Below are positions 13,026 through 21,804 of a stretch of DNA of 64,000 nt, piece by piece. Under the pieces are notes generated by a model that saw only the letters and a program-made list of their open reading frames with translations, made no database searches and was not told the DNA's origin. Source of the stretch: Franconibacter helveticus LMG 23732 (GTDB taxonomy: Bacteria; Pseudomonadota; Gammaproteobacteria; Enterobacterales; Enterobacteriaceae); the NCBI RefSeq assembly GCF_000463115.2, contig NZ_AWFX01000006.1, positions 31,933 through 95,932 of the forward strand, written 5' to 3'. The first letter of the stretch is position 1. Each line of letters opens with the position of its first letter. The translations under genes were made by a program, and so were the position numbers.

Positions 13026-14360
13026 ATGCTTTTTTTCTCAAAGACTGACCGAGCCCTCTGGCGGCTTGCGCTGCCGATGATTTTCTCCAATATCACCGTT
13101 CCCCTGCTGGGCCTCGTCGATACCGCTGTTATCGGCCACCTCGACAGCGCCGACTATCTGGGCGGCGTAGCCGTTGGCGCCACCGCCACCAGTTTTCTCT
13201 TTATGCTGCTGCTTTTCCTGCGAATGAGTACCACCGGGCTGACTGCGCAGGCGCACGGCGCGCAGGATGCAACCCGGCTGGCGCGTGCGCTGGTGCAGCC
13301 GCTGCTGCTGGCACTGGGGGCGGGGGTTCTTATCCTGTTGTTGCGTACGCCGCTAATCGATTTGGCGCTGCATATTGTCGGCGGCAGCGAGGCGGTGCTG
13401 TTGCAGGCAAGACGCTTTCTAGCGATCCGCTGGCTTAGCGCGCCCGCTTCGCTCGCGAATCTCGTGCTGCTGGGCTGGCTGCTTGGGGTGCAGTATGCCC
13501 GTGCGCCAGTTATCCTGCTGGTTGTGGGCAACGTACTCAATATTGCGCTCGATTTATGGTTTGTTATGGGGCTGCGCCTGAACGTTCAGGGCGCGGCGAT
13601 GGCCACCGCCCTTGCCGAATATGCCACATTTTTCATTGGCCTATGGATGGTGAAACGCGAGCTGACCCGTCGCGGCATTGGTTTTTCTCTGCTTGCTACG
13701 GCGTGGCGCAAAGAACTCAGGCGCCTGCTGGCGCTTAACCGCGACATCATGCTGCGTTCGCTGCTTTTGCAGCTTTGCTTTGGCGCAGTAACCGTGTTCG
13801 GCGCCCGTCTTGGCAGCGAAATCGTCGCGGTAAACGCAATCTTAATGACCTTCCTGACCTTTACCGCCTACGCGCTTGATGGATTCGCTTATGCGGTAGA
13901 AGCGCATTCCGGGCAGGCCTATGGCGCCCGGGACGGCAGTCAGTTGCTGGAAGTATGGCGGGCGGCGTGTCGTCAGGCAGGCATTGTGGCGCTGGCATTT
14001 AGCCTGTGCTGGGCTTTTTTCGGCGAGACGGTCGTTTCACTGCTGACTTCGCTGCCTGCCTTGCAGCAACAGGCGGATAGTTATCTTCCCTGGCAAGTCA
14101 TACTGCCGGTCGTTGGCGTCTGGTGTTATCTGCTGGATGGCATGTTCATTGGCGCCACGCGCGCTTCAGAGATGCGCAACAGCATGGCGGTAGCGGCGCT
14201 GGGGTTTGCCGTCACGCTGCTTACGCTGCCCTGGCTTGGCAACCACGGATTATGGCTGGCGCTGACCCTCTTTCTTGCGCTGCGCGGAGTGTCGCTCGGG
14301 CTTATCTGGCGAAAACGCTGGCGCGAGCAGAGCTGGTTCCAGGCGGCAGACGAAGGGTAA
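13026..14360 (+). CDS. dinF: DinF, MATE-family efflux protein
   Basis: Inner-membrane MATE family transporter, DNA-damage induced in E. coli through the shared lexA promoter. The start at 13026 (MLFFSKTDRALWRLALPMIF) gives 444 residues and about twelve hydrophobic helices. Conserved stretches include FSNITVPLLGLVDTAVIGHL near 18-37 and YALDGFAYAVEAHSGQAYGA near 290. An alternative start at 12981 would lie inside the lexA terminator and is rejected. Confidence 0.94.
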   Translation: MLFFSKTDRALWRLALPMIFSNITVPLLGLVDTAVIGHLDSADYLGGVAVGATATSFLFMLLLFLRMSTTGLTAQAHGAQDATRLARALVQPLLLALGAGVLILLLRTPLIDLALHIVGGSEAVLLQARRFLAIRWLSAPASLANLVLLGWLLGVQYARAPVILLVVGNVLNIALDLWFVMGLRLNVQGAAMATALAEYATFFIGLWMVKRELTRRGIGFSLLATAWRKELRRLLALNRDIMLRSLLLQLCFGAVTVFGARLGSEIVAVNAILMTFLTFTAYALDGFAYAVEAHSGQAYGARDGSQLLEVWRAACRQAGIVALAFSLCWAFFGETVVSLLTSLPALQQQADSYLPWQVILPVVGVWCYLLDGMFIGATRASEMRNSMAVAALGFAVTLLTLPWLGNHGLWLALTLFLALRGVSLGLIWRKRWREQSWFQAADEG

Positions 14361-14382
14361 CGCTGTCTTGCCTTTACTCTAC

Positions 14383-14416
14383 AGCGGCGGCGCAATATGC
14401 GCTGCCGCTTTTTTTA
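14383..14416 (+). terminator. Rho-independent terminator after dinF
   Basis: Stem AGCGGC with GCCGCT, extended by an inner GCGCA/TGCGC pairing, followed by a run of T residues. Confidence 0.8.
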
Positions 14417-14581
14417 TAGCGGGTTTATACGACTAAAGTCGTAACGATGGTTAAAAATTCTGAATCGATCCGCCATCACCGCATCGCGAACTATAATAAT
14501 TATCACGTCCAGCAGATATTAAGCATTCATCAGGACGTTGAATGGAGTTTCACTTACACGACCGATCAAGAGGACCTTACA

Positions 14582-14791
14582 ATGAACAGAGACGAAGCCG
14601 GCGGTAACTGGAAACAGTTTAAAGGTAAAGTGAAAGAGCAATGGGGTAAATTAACCGACGATGATATGACTATCATCGAAGGCAAACGTGACCAGCTGGT
14701 AGGTAAAATCCAGGAGCGCTATGGTTACGAAAAAGATCAGGCAGACAAAGAAGTGACGGACTGGGAAAGCCGTAACGACTATCGCTGGTAA
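14582..14791 (+). CDS. yjbJ: CsbD-family stress protein YjbJ
   Basis: Small hydrophilic protein of the CsbD family, abundant in stationary phase in E. coli; no enzymatic role is known. The start at 14582 gives 69 residues, nearly identical to E. coli YjbJ (MNRDEAGGNWKQFKGKVKEQ, ending SRNDYRW). A GAGGAC segment lies 8-13 bases before the ATG. The region 14430-14580 carries a 16-base inverted repeat (14428-14443) that may be regulatory. Confidence 0.95.
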   Translation: MNRDEAGGNWKQFKGKVKEQWGKLTDDDMTIIEGKRDQLVGKIQERYGYEKDQADKEVTDWESRNDYRW

Positions 14792-14865
14792 TACCGCGAC
14801 CATCTCAAGTGTGATATCCCGCTGAGGTTATCCTGCCCGAGGTACAAGGATGTACCCACTCTCTC

Positions 14866-15381
14866 TTACCGCGCTTTTTTCTTTATCGCTACGCTATGAT
14901 CGTGCCCGCACTTTTCCGGGTGACGACACGCTTCCACTTCCACGCAGGCCGCGCACAGACCATGCGCTTCAATCACATTATGGCGCAGCGCAAAACCCCG
15001 TTTAGCCGCCAGCGCATGCATAATGTCTTCCACTCCTTCAGCCCGCTCTTCTTTCACTACGCCGCAACGATCGCAAATAAACATGGCGGAAGTATGGGTT
15101 GGCTGGTCGAAAAGATGGCACAACACGTAGCTGTTAGTGGACTCAACCTTATGCACGAACCCTTGTTCGAGCAAGAAATCAAGCGCGCGATAAACGGTGG
15201 GCGGCTTCGCCTGCGGCTCGGTCTCCCGCAGCAAATCGAGTAAATCGTAAGCGCTGATAGCCCCTTCCTGAAGCGTCATAAGACGCAACACTTCGAGGCG
15301 CTGAGGCGTCAGGCGCACGTTGCGTTGCAGACAGAGCTTTTCAGCCTGCGTCAGCACCTCTTGCGAAAGTATTTTTTCCAT
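14866..15381 (-). CDS. zur: Zinc uptake regulator Zur
   Basis: Fur-family repressor of zinc import genes. The start at 15381 is favoured over the in-frame ATG at 15387: GAGAGG lies six bases before the former and directly abuts the latter. The product has 171 residues. Features are RLTPQRLEVLRLM (winged helix, about 24-36), a Zn site with CDRCGVVKEE near 103, and H/C-rich tail EAHGLCAACVEVEACRHPEK near 142-161. Confidence 0.96.
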   Translation of the reverse strand: MEKILSQEVLTQAEKLCLQRNVRLTPQRLEVLRLMTLQEGAISAYDLLDLLRETEPQAKPPTVYRALDFLLEQGFVHKVESTNSYVLCHLFDQPTHTSAMFICDRCGVVKEERAEGVEDIMHALAAKRGFALRHNVIEAHGLCAACVEVEACRHPEKCGHDHSVAIKKKAR

Positions 15382-15489
15382 CGGCATCCTCTCAGGTCAG
15401 GGGAAACGCCTATTTTATCATGAACCGCGCAAAACGCCGACCTTCACCCTTCTGTGTTATACCTCAATCACACACAAAAGGAGAAAACC

Positions 15490-15978
15490 ATGCAACGACC
15501 AGACTTTATTCGCCACTGGCGGGAAGTGGAAGGGGAAGACGATTCACGCTATCCCGATAGCGAAGAGCTGTTTTCTGTCGGCGCGCCGCTGGGCCGGGAA
15601 ACGGGGCTGACTCGCCTGGGCATTCATCACGAACGTCTGCCGCCCGGCAGGCGCACCTCTTATCCCCATGCCGAAAGCGATGAAGAAGAGTTTGTCTATG
15701 TGCTGGAAGGCTACCCGCATGTCTGGATAAACGGCGAGCTCTGGCCGCTTGAGCCAGGCGACAGCGTAGGGTTTCCCGCGGGTACAGGCATCTGCCATAC
15801 CTTTATAAATAACACTTCAGGCGAAGTTCGTTTATTGGTGTTAGGAGAGGCAAATAAACCTAAAAATCGAATTTATTACCCACTTAATGCTAATTATGCC
15901 GCTACCCGCGAGGACAGATGGATAGATCATCCGCCGCAGCGCTTTGGGCCTCATAACGGCCTGCCTACAAGAAAGTGA
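15490..15978 (+). CDS. Cupin-domain protein
   Basis: A single-domain cupin of 162 residues. Cupin motif 1 is seen as SYPHAESDEEEFVYVLEGYP (about 57-76, His and Glu metal ligands) and motif 2 as PAGTGICHTFINN (about 97-109, His ligand). The start at 15490 follows AAAGGAGAAAACC. It is divergent from zur with about 108 bases between. The substrate cannot be read from the sequence; relatives are annotated only as cupin proteins. Proximity to zur could suggest metal-linked regulation, but I did not identify a Zur box. Confidence 0.8.
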   Translation: MQRPDFIRHWREVEGEDDSRYPDSEELFSVGAPLGRETGLTRLGIHHERLPPGRRTSYPHAESDEEEFVYVLEGYPHVWINGELWPLEPGDSVGFPAGTGICHTFINNTSGEVRLLVLGEANKPKNRIYYPLNANYAATREDRWIDHPPQRFGPHNGLPTRK

Positions 15979-16152
15979 AAGTCTCATCTATAAATATTGT
16001 GTAGTTATTGAATGACATGAAACCATGGATGGTGATGATTGATTAATGCGCGAATATGCGCTCTTTATTACCTCTTGTTCACAGCAATAAACCACCCTCC
16101 GGTATGTGATAACGGGCGGGGAAATTATCATCAGAGAAAAGACGGGTTAACT

Positions 16153-17457
16153 GTGAAAAAAATAATCAAACCTTCAGTGGCAGCCATAGCAGTATTGATG
16201 GCAACTCAGGCGAGCGCGGCGAATACCTGGGCGGAAGCGCGTAACGATGCAATGGGCGGCACCGGCGTGGCGGCAGCGAACTATGGCAGCGCGGCGTTTA
16301 TCAACCCGGCCTTGTTAGCCAAAGCGCAACCGGAAGATGATATTACGGTGATTTTGCCTTCTGTCAGCGCGCAGATTACCGATAAAGACAACCTTCGGGA
16401 TGAAATTGACGACATCAATGACCGCATCGACTACTACGACGATGTGGTGGATAACCTGACCGTACGGGATATTCTTCTCAATCCGGTCGGCACGCTCGAT
16501 CAGTTCCAGGGCGCGGCAACCGAACTGGCCGATAAACTGGATTATCTGCGCGGTAAAACGGCCAGCGCCAACGCGGCGGCAGGCGTCACTGTCGCCATTC
16601 CTAACGATGTGCTCTCTGTCGCGTTTATTGCTAAGGGCTATGCGCATGCCCGCGTAAGCACCTCGATTGATTCGCAAGACATTACTTACCTTCGCGGCAT
16701 TCAGAACAGCGAAACCACGGCTTTGATCGAAGCGGGGCGCGGGGCGCTGCTGGGTTCCGATGAGATCACCCGTAACCTGAACTCCGTCGCGTTCGGCCGC
16801 GTGGCGATTGTTTCCGATTACGGCGTTGCGCTGGCGCACCAGTTTGACTTCGGCGGCGTGCCGGTTTCTTTCGGTGTGACGCCGAAAATCCAGAAAACCT
16901 GGCTTTATAACTACACCGCGTCTATTTACGACTACGATACCGGCGACTGGAACAGCAGCCGCTACCGTAAAGATGACACCGGTTTTAACGTTGACGCCGG
17001 CATCGCGGCGGACTTCGGCCAGAACTGGACCGTCGGCCTGACCGGCCAGAACCTGGTATCCCGCGATCTGGATACCAAGAGTATTGAAATCCGCAACGGG
17101 CGCACCGGTGAAGTGACGAACTACAAAGACACCTACCAGATTAGCCCGATCGTTACCGCAGGCGTGGCGTGGCATAACGATCTGGTGACGGTAACGGCGG
17201 ATGGCGATCTCACTGAAACCAAAGGCTTTAAGAGTGAAGGTAACTCGCAATTCGTCGGCGTAGGGGCGGAAGTGCGTCCGCTGGACTGGCTGGCAGTACG
17301 CGCCGGTTTCCGCGGCGATGTTAAGGATAACGAAAGCAACGTGTTTACGGCGGGCGTCGGCTTTGCGCCGTTTAACCGCGTGCACCTTGACCTCACCGGC
17401 CTTGTGGGCGAGGACGAAACCTGGGGCGCAGGGGCGCAGTTGAGCCTGACGTTCTGA
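16153..17457 (+). CDS. TraF-like (PF13729-type) outer-membrane protein
   Basis: A protein of 434 residues resembling chromosomal conjugal-transfer TraF-like proteins, predicted outer-membrane barrel relatives of the FadL type; the family name is from recollection and function is unknown. A GTG start at 16153 is proposed because it gives MKKIIKPSVAAIAVLMATQA, a good signal peptide ending ASA before NTWAEARNDAMGGTGVA. The AMGGTGVA segment near 30 and the C-terminal aromatic residue (QLSLTF) fit a barrel. A coiled segment rich in D/N lies near 75-110. No conjugation genes surround it. Confidence 0.75.
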   Translation: MKKIIKPSVAAIAVLMATQASAANTWAEARNDAMGGTGVAAANYGSAAFINPALLAKAQPEDDITVILPSVSAQITDKDNLRDEIDDINDRIDYYDDVVDNLTVRDILLNPVGTLDQFQGAATELADKLDYLRGKTASANAAAGVTVAIPNDVLSVAFIAKGYAHARVSTSIDSQDITYLRGIQNSETTALIEAGRGALLGSDEITRNLNSVAFGRVAIVSDYGVALAHQFDFGGVPVSFGVTPKIQKTWLYNYTASIYDYDTGDWNSSRYRKDDTGFNVDAGIAADFGQNWTVGLTGQNLVSRDLDTKSIEIRNGRTGEVTNYKDTYQISPIVTAGVAWHNDLVTVTADGDLTETKGFKSEGNSQFVGVGAEVRPLDWLAVRAGFRGDVKDNESNVFTAGVGFAPFNRVHLDLTGLVGEDETWGAGAQLSLTF

Positions 17458-17464
17458 TAATCAG

Positions 17465-17488
17465 CAGGGGCGCGGCAGTGCGCCCCTG
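17465..17488 (+). terminator. Hairpin after the TraF-like gene
   Basis: Nine-base-pair stem CAGGGGCGC/GCGCCCCTG with loop GGCAGT. No T tract follows, so terminator function is likely but not certain. Confidence 0.55.
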
Positions 17489-17548
17489 TGCAAGCTTTGT
17501 GCTATAGTAGCGCCCCTTTTTGTCTGAACCACACTACGCTTAGCTACT

Positions 17549-18547
17549 ATGTCGCCTGAAACACAAAAATCGCCTTTCCCCCCGCACCGTTTTTCCATCG
17601 CGCCAATGCTCGACTGGACGGATCGCCATTGCCGCTATTTTCTGCGTTTGCTGTCGCGCAATACGCTGCTCTATACCGAAATGGTGACGACCGGGGCCAT
17701 CATTCATGGCAAAGGCGACTACCTGGCATACAGCGAAGAAGAACACCCGCTGGCGTTGCAGCTTGGCGGCAGCGACCCGCAGGCGCTGGCCCATTGCGCG
17801 AAGCTTGCGCAGGCGCGAGGCTATGACGAAATTAACCTTAATGTCGGCTGTCCTTCCGACCGCGTGCAGAATGGCCGTTTCGGCGCCTGTCTGATGGGCG
17901 AAGCGCAGCTGGTAGCCGATTGTATTAAAGCGATGCGCGATGTGGTTTCGATTCCGGTGACGGTAAAAACCCGTATCGGCATTGACGACCAGGACAGCTA
18001 CGCATTCCTGTGCGATTTTATCGGCACCGTGGCGGAAAAAGGCGGCTGCGAGATGTTTATCATCCATGCCCGCAAGGCCTGGCTTTCCGGCTTAAGCCCG
18101 AAAGAAAACCGCGAGATACCGCCGCTGGATTACCCGCGCGTTTACCAGCTTAAGCGTGATTTCCCGCAGCTGACGATGGCTATCAACGGCGGCATTAAAT
18201 CGCTTGAGGAAGCCAAAGCGCATCTGGAACATATGGATGGCGTAATGGTCGGGCGTGAGGCGTACCAGAATCCAGGTATCCTGGCTTCGGTGGATCGTGA
18301 GATTTTTGGCGTGGATTGTCTTGATGCCGACCCGGTTGCCGTGGTGCGCGCTATGTATCCTTATATTGAACGCGAACTCAGCAACGGCACCTACCTTGGT
18401 CATATCACCCGTCATATGCTTGGCCTGTTCCAGGGGATACCCGGCGCGCGCCAGTGGCGTCGTTATTTAAGCGAGAACGCCCATAAAGCGGGCGCCGACA
18501 TTAACGTGCTGGAGCAGGCGCTGCAACTGGTCGCCAATAAACGCTGA
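17549..18547 (+). CDS. dusA: tRNA-dihydrouridine(20/20a) synthase DusA
   Basis: FMN-dependent enzyme that reduces uridine 20 and 20a in the D loop of tRNA. The product has 332 residues on a TIM-barrel fold. The N-terminal FMN-binding segment is [20 protein letters not shown]. The catalytic Cys is in [17 protein letters not shown] near residue 100-116, and [20 protein letters not shown] lies near 170-190. The dusA 5' region is a known integration site for genomic islands, but no attachment-site duplication is seen here. Confidence 0.97.
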   Translation: MSPETQKSPFPPHRFSIAPMLDWTDRHCRYFLRLLSRNTLLYTEMVTTGAIIHGKGDYLAYSEEEHPLALQLGGSDPQALAHCAKLAQARGYDEINLNVGCPSDRVQNGRFGACLMGEAQLVADCIKAMRDVVSIPVTVKTRIGIDDQDSYAFLCDFIGTVAEKGGCEMFIIHARKAWLSGLSPKENREIPPLDYPRVYQLKRDFPQLTMAINGGIKSLEEAKAHLEHMDGVMVGREAYQNPGILASVDREIFGVDCLDADPVAVVRAMYPYIERELSNGTYLGHITRHMLGLFQGIPGARQWRRYLSENAHKAGADINVLEQALQLVANKR

Positions 18548-18576
18548 AAGTTAACCAAAACCTGGTGAAATTAACC

Positions 18577-18610
18577 ACGCCCCGCCCAACAAAAGCGGGG
18601 CGTTGTCTTT
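18577..18610 (+). terminator. Terminator after dusA
   Basis: Stem ACGCCCCGC (18577-18585) with GCGGGGCGT (18595-18603), followed by TGTCTTTT. Confidence 0.8.
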
Positions 18611-18631
18611 TAAAATTAATAGCTTATAAGT

Positions 18632-18647
18632 TGGCATGAATCTTGTA
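18632..18647 (+). promoter_or_regulatory. Sigma-54 promoter of pspG
   Basis: TGGCAT-GAATC-TTGTA matches the -24/-12 consensus TGGCAC-N5-TTGCW with correct spacing and lies 38 bases before the pspG start. Family knowledge: pspG is PspF- and RpoN-dependent. Direct repeats TTAACCA at 18551 and 18571 upstream could belong to the PspF enhancer region, but one also overlaps the dusA terminator. Confidence 0.8.
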
Positions 18648-18685
18648 ATTCCCGTTTAGCGTTACTTTATTTTCGGGAGAGAACC

Positions 18686-18928
18686 ATGTTTGAACTGCTG
18701 TTTGTGGTCGCGTTTTTTCTGATGCTGCTGGCAACAGGCGTTTCGCTGTTTGGCGTTATTGCGGCGATTTTCGTCGCCACATTAGTGATGTTTGTCGGCG
18801 GGTTATTCGCACTGATGATTAAACTTCTGCCCTGGCTGCTGCTGGCGGTAGCGGTGGTGTGGGCTATTCGGGCAATCAAAGCGCCAAAACTGCCGCGCTA
18901 TTCGCGCTCCAACCGCTGGCGTTATTAA
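18686..18928 (+). CDS. pspG: Phage shock protein G
   Basis: Small inner-membrane effector of the phage-shock response (membrane stress, proton-motive-force loss). The product has 80 residues with two hydrophobic segments (about 1-22 and 25-68) and a basic tail ending SRSNRWRY, matching E. coli PspG. It is a single gene behind a sigma-54 promoter, preceded by GGGAGAGAACC. Confidence 0.93.
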   Translation: MFELLFVVAFFLMLLATGVSLFGVIAAIFVATLVMFVGGLFALMIKLLPWLLLAVAVVWAIRAIKAPKLPRYSRSNRWRY

Positions 18929-19078
18929 AGAGTTGCGGGGGCGATCACAACCTTGCAACTTTCCCGGCGCCAGATACTAAGCGGCCATATTATTTACTTA
19001 TTAAATCTGTCACTATGACAATGTTGTGACACGAATTCATCGCAGCTGTACCCTACATACATCGCGAATAAAAAAGAA

Positions 19079-19100
19079 AGGGCTTCCTGCGGGAAGCCCT
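19079..19100 (-). terminator. Terminator after qorA
   Basis: Perfect nine-base-pair stem AGGGCTTCC/GGAAGCCCT with a TGCG loop; on the minus strand it is followed by TTTCTTTTTT. It also lies downstream of convergent pspG. Confidence 0.85.
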
Positions 19101-19108
19101 CATTATTT

Positions 19109-20092
19109 CTAAGGAATCAATAAGCTGGAGCCCTGTGTCGTACGGCTTTCCAGCGTTTCGTGAGCGCGCGCCGCATCCGCAAGCGGGAAGCGTTGTTGCT
19201 CTGTCACATCGACTTTAATCACGCCGCTGGCGATGAGCGAGAAGAGTTCGTTGCTCGCTTCCTCCATCTCTTCCCGGTTGGTTAAGTAACCATTCAGGGA
19301 AGGGCGGGTCACATACAGCGAGCCTTTCTGGTTGAGAATGCCGAGGTTGACGCCGGTCACCGGGCCGGAAGCATTGCCGAAACTGACCATTAAACCGCGG
19401 CGTTGCAGGCAGTCGAGCGAAGATTCCCATGTGTCTTTGCCTACGGAATCGTAAACCACGCGCACTTTCTTGCCGCCGGTCAGCTCACGCACGCGCTCCG
19501 GCACGCTCTCTTCGCGATAGTTGATCATCTGCCAGGCGCCCGCCTGCTTTGCGCGCTGCATTTTTTCCGCCGAGCCGGCGGTGCCAATCAGTTTGGCGCC
19601 CAGCGCTTTTGCCCACTGACAGGCAATCAGCCCCACGCCGCCTGCCGCCGCGTGAAACAGAAACATTTCATCCGGCTTGATTTCGTAGGTTTTACGCAGC
19701 AGATAAAAAACGGTCAGCCCTTTGAGAAACGAAGCCGCGGCCTGCTCGTAAGAAATCGCGTTCGGCAGCACAGCCACTTTATCCGCCGGAACGTTATGCA
19801 CCTCGCTGTACGCCCCCAGCGCCGACTGCGCATAGACGACCCGATCGCCTTCTTTGATATGCTTAACGCCGCTGCCCACTTTGCTGACAACGCCTGCCGC
19901 TTCGGTTCCCAGGCCGCTTGGCATTGACGGCGGCGGGTAGAGGCCGCTGCGGATGTAGGTGTCGATATAATTAATGCCGATGGCTTTGTTCTCCACCTGC
20001 ACTTCGTTTTCCGCGGGATCGCCGGGCGTAAACTCCGCCGCTTTCAGCACATCAGGCCCACCGTGCTGGCTAAATTCAATACGCGTCGCCAT
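19109..20092 (-). CDS. qorA: NADPH-dependent quinone oxidoreductase
   Basis: Zinc-independent medium-chain oxidoreductase reducing quinones with NADPH. The product has 327 residues and is very close to E. coli QorA. Features are a GroES-like N-terminal domain with GTEAAGVVSKVGSGVKHIKE near 61-80 and a Rossmann fold with FLFHAAAGGVGLIACQWAKA near 143-162. It is divergent from dnaB with about 130 bases between. Confidence 0.96.
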   Translation of the reverse strand: MATRIEFSQHGGPDVLKAAEFTPGDPAENEVQVENKAIGINYIDTYIRSGLYPPPSMPSGLGTEAAGVVSKVGSGVKHIKEGDRVVYAQSALGAYSEVHNVPADKVAVLPNAISYEQAAASFLKGLTVFYLLRKTYEIKPDEMFLFHAAAGGVGLIACQWAKALGAKLIGTAGSAEKMQRAKQAGAWQMINYREESVPERVRELTGGKKVRVVYDSVGKDTWESSLDCLQRRGLMVSFGNASGPVTGVNLGILNQKGSLYVTRPSLNGYLTNREEMEEASNELFSLIASGVIKVDVTEQQRFPLADAARAHETLESRTTQGSSLLIP

Positions 20093-20222
20093 GGTAACTC
20101 CTTGTTTTATTCAGGGGGGAGGGGGAGTATCGTACGCGAGTGTAATTGAGCACTGCGCGACGCAAATCAGCTTGGTATACTCACCTTCTCTCAGATGATG
20201 ACTTTTGGTAACTCCATTCACT

Positions 20223-21629
20223 ATGGCAGGAAATAAACCCTTCAACAAACCCACTGAACCGCGTGACCCGCAGGTCGCCGGGCTGAAAATGCCGCCGCAT
20301 TCCATGGAGGCGGAACAGTCGGTGTTGGGCGGTTTAATGCTGGATAACGAGCGTTGGGACGACGTGGCCGAGCGCGTCGTGGCCGAAGACTTTTATACCC
20401 GCCAGCACCGCATCATCTTCACCGAAATGCACCGGTTGCAGGAGTCGGGCAAACCCATCGACCTGATTACCCTGTCGGAATCGCTGGAGTTGCAGGGACA
20501 GCTTGAAAGCGTCGGCGGCTTCGCCTATCTGGCCGAGCTTTCGAAAAACACGCCAAGTGCTGCGAACATTAGCGCTTATGCGGATATCGTGCGTGAACGG
20601 GCGGTTGTGCGTGACATGATCACCGTGGCGAATGAAATTGCCGATGCCGGCTACGATCCGCAGGGCCGCAGCAGCGAAGATTTGCTCGACTTAGCGGAAT
20701 CCCGCGTTTTCCAGATCGCTGAAAACCGCGCCAACAAAGACGAAGGGCCGAAAAGTATCGATCAGATCCTTGAGGCCACCGTTGCGCGCATCGAGTCGCT
20801 CTATCAGCAACCGCACGACGGCGTGACGGGCGTTGATACAGGCTACCAGGATCTCAACAAGAAAACGGCGGGCCTCCAGCGTTCCGACCTCATCATTGTG
20901 GCGGCGCGTCCGTCGATGGGTAAAACCACTTTCGCCATGAACCTGTGCGAAAACGCCGCGATGTTGCAGGATAAACCGGTTTTGATTTTCAGCCTTGAGA
21001 TGCCAGGCGAGCAGATCATGATGCGTATGCTGGCGTCGCTGTCGCGCGTGGACCAGACCCGCATTCGTACCGGTCAGCTGGACGATGAAGACTGGGCGCG
21101 GATCTCCGGCACCATGGGCATTCTGCTTGAGAAGCGCAATATGTATATTGACGACTCCTCGGGCCTGACGCCGACCGAAGTACGCTCCCGCGCAAGGCGC
21201 ATCTACCGCGAGCATGGCGGGCTAAGCCTTATCATGATCGACTATCTACAGCTTATGCGCGTGCCTTCGCTCTCTGACAACCGTACGCTGGAAATTGCTG
21301 AAATTTCCCGCTCGCTCAAGGCGCTGGCAAAAGAGTTGCAGGTGCCGGTGGTGGCGCTTTCGCAGCTTAACCGCTCGCTGGAACAGCGCGCCGACAAGCG
21401 CCCGGTCAACTCGGACCTGCGTGAATCCGGCTCTATCGAGCAGGACGCCGACCTGATTATGTTTATCTACCGTGATGAGGTTTATCACGAAAACAGCGAT
21501 CTGAAAGGCATCGCGGAAATCATTATCGGCAAGCAGCGTAACGGCCCCATCGGTACGGTTCGCCTTACGTTCAACGGCCAGTGGTCTCGCTTTGATAACT
21601 ATGCCGGCCCGCAATACGACGACGAATAA
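20223..21629 (+). CDS. dnaB: Replicative DNA helicase DnaB
   Basis: Hexameric 5'-3' helicase at the replication fork. The start at 20223 (MAGNKPFNKPTEPRDPQVAG) gives 468 residues; E. coli has a slightly longer N-terminal tail. The N-terminal DnaG-binding domain spans about 25-170. The RecA-like domain has Walker A ARPSMGKTTF near 229-238, Walker B LIMIDYLQLM near 335-344 and DnaB motif 4 around residues 385-425. No intein is present. Confidence 0.98.
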   Translation: MAGNKPFNKPTEPRDPQVAGLKMPPHSMEAEQSVLGGLMLDNERWDDVAERVVAEDFYTRQHRIIFTEMHRLQESGKPIDLITLSESLELQGQLESVGGFAYLAELSKNTPSAANISAYADIVRERAVVRDMITVANEIADAGYDPQGRSSEDLLDLAESRVFQIAENRANKDEGPKSIDQILEATVARIESLYQQPHDGVTGVDTGYQDLNKKTAGLQRSDLIIVAARPSMGKTTFAMNLCENAAMLQDKPVLIFSLEMPGEQIMMRMLASLSRVDQTRIRTGQLDDEDWARISGTMGILLEKRNMYIDDSSGLTPTEVRSRARRIYREHGGLSLIMIDYLQLMRVPSLSDNRTLEIAEISRSLKALAKELQVPVVALSQLNRSLEQRADKRPVNSDLRESGSIEQDADLIMFIYRDEVYHENSDLKGIAEIIIGKQRNGPIGTVRLTFNGQWSRFDNYAGPQYDDE

Positions 21630-21630
21630 G

Positions 21631-21755
21631 TAATTTGGCTATTTTACTTGCGAGTTTGGGCTTGGGCAGTGCTCGCCATCCTCACGTACTTCAGTACGCT
21701 CCGGTGGCTGTGCGCTGGTCGCACCCAAACTCGCTGCGACAATAACGCCAAATTA
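21631..21755. repeat. 125-base nested imperfect palindrome between dnaB and alr
   Basis: Arms pair concentrically: TAATTTGGC (21631-21639) with GCCAAATTA (21747-21755), GCGAGTTTGGG (21650-21660) with CCCAAACTCGC (21724-21734), and CGTACT (21685-21690) with AGTACG (21693-21698). All share a centre near 21692. It starts right after the dnaB stop, so it may act as a 3' structure. The layout resembles dispersed enterobacterial intergenic palindromes such as ERIC, but it is not the ERIC sequence I know. Confidence 0.8.
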
Positions 21756-21804
21756 TTGATCTAAAAAGTAAAAGCAAAAACCTAAACAACAGCAAGGAAA
21801 GAAC

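Noticed and set aside
17500..17560. Possible integrative-element attachment site at the 5' end of dusA
   Set aside because: dusA is a known integration site, but no integrase and no duplicated dusA segment is present in the window.
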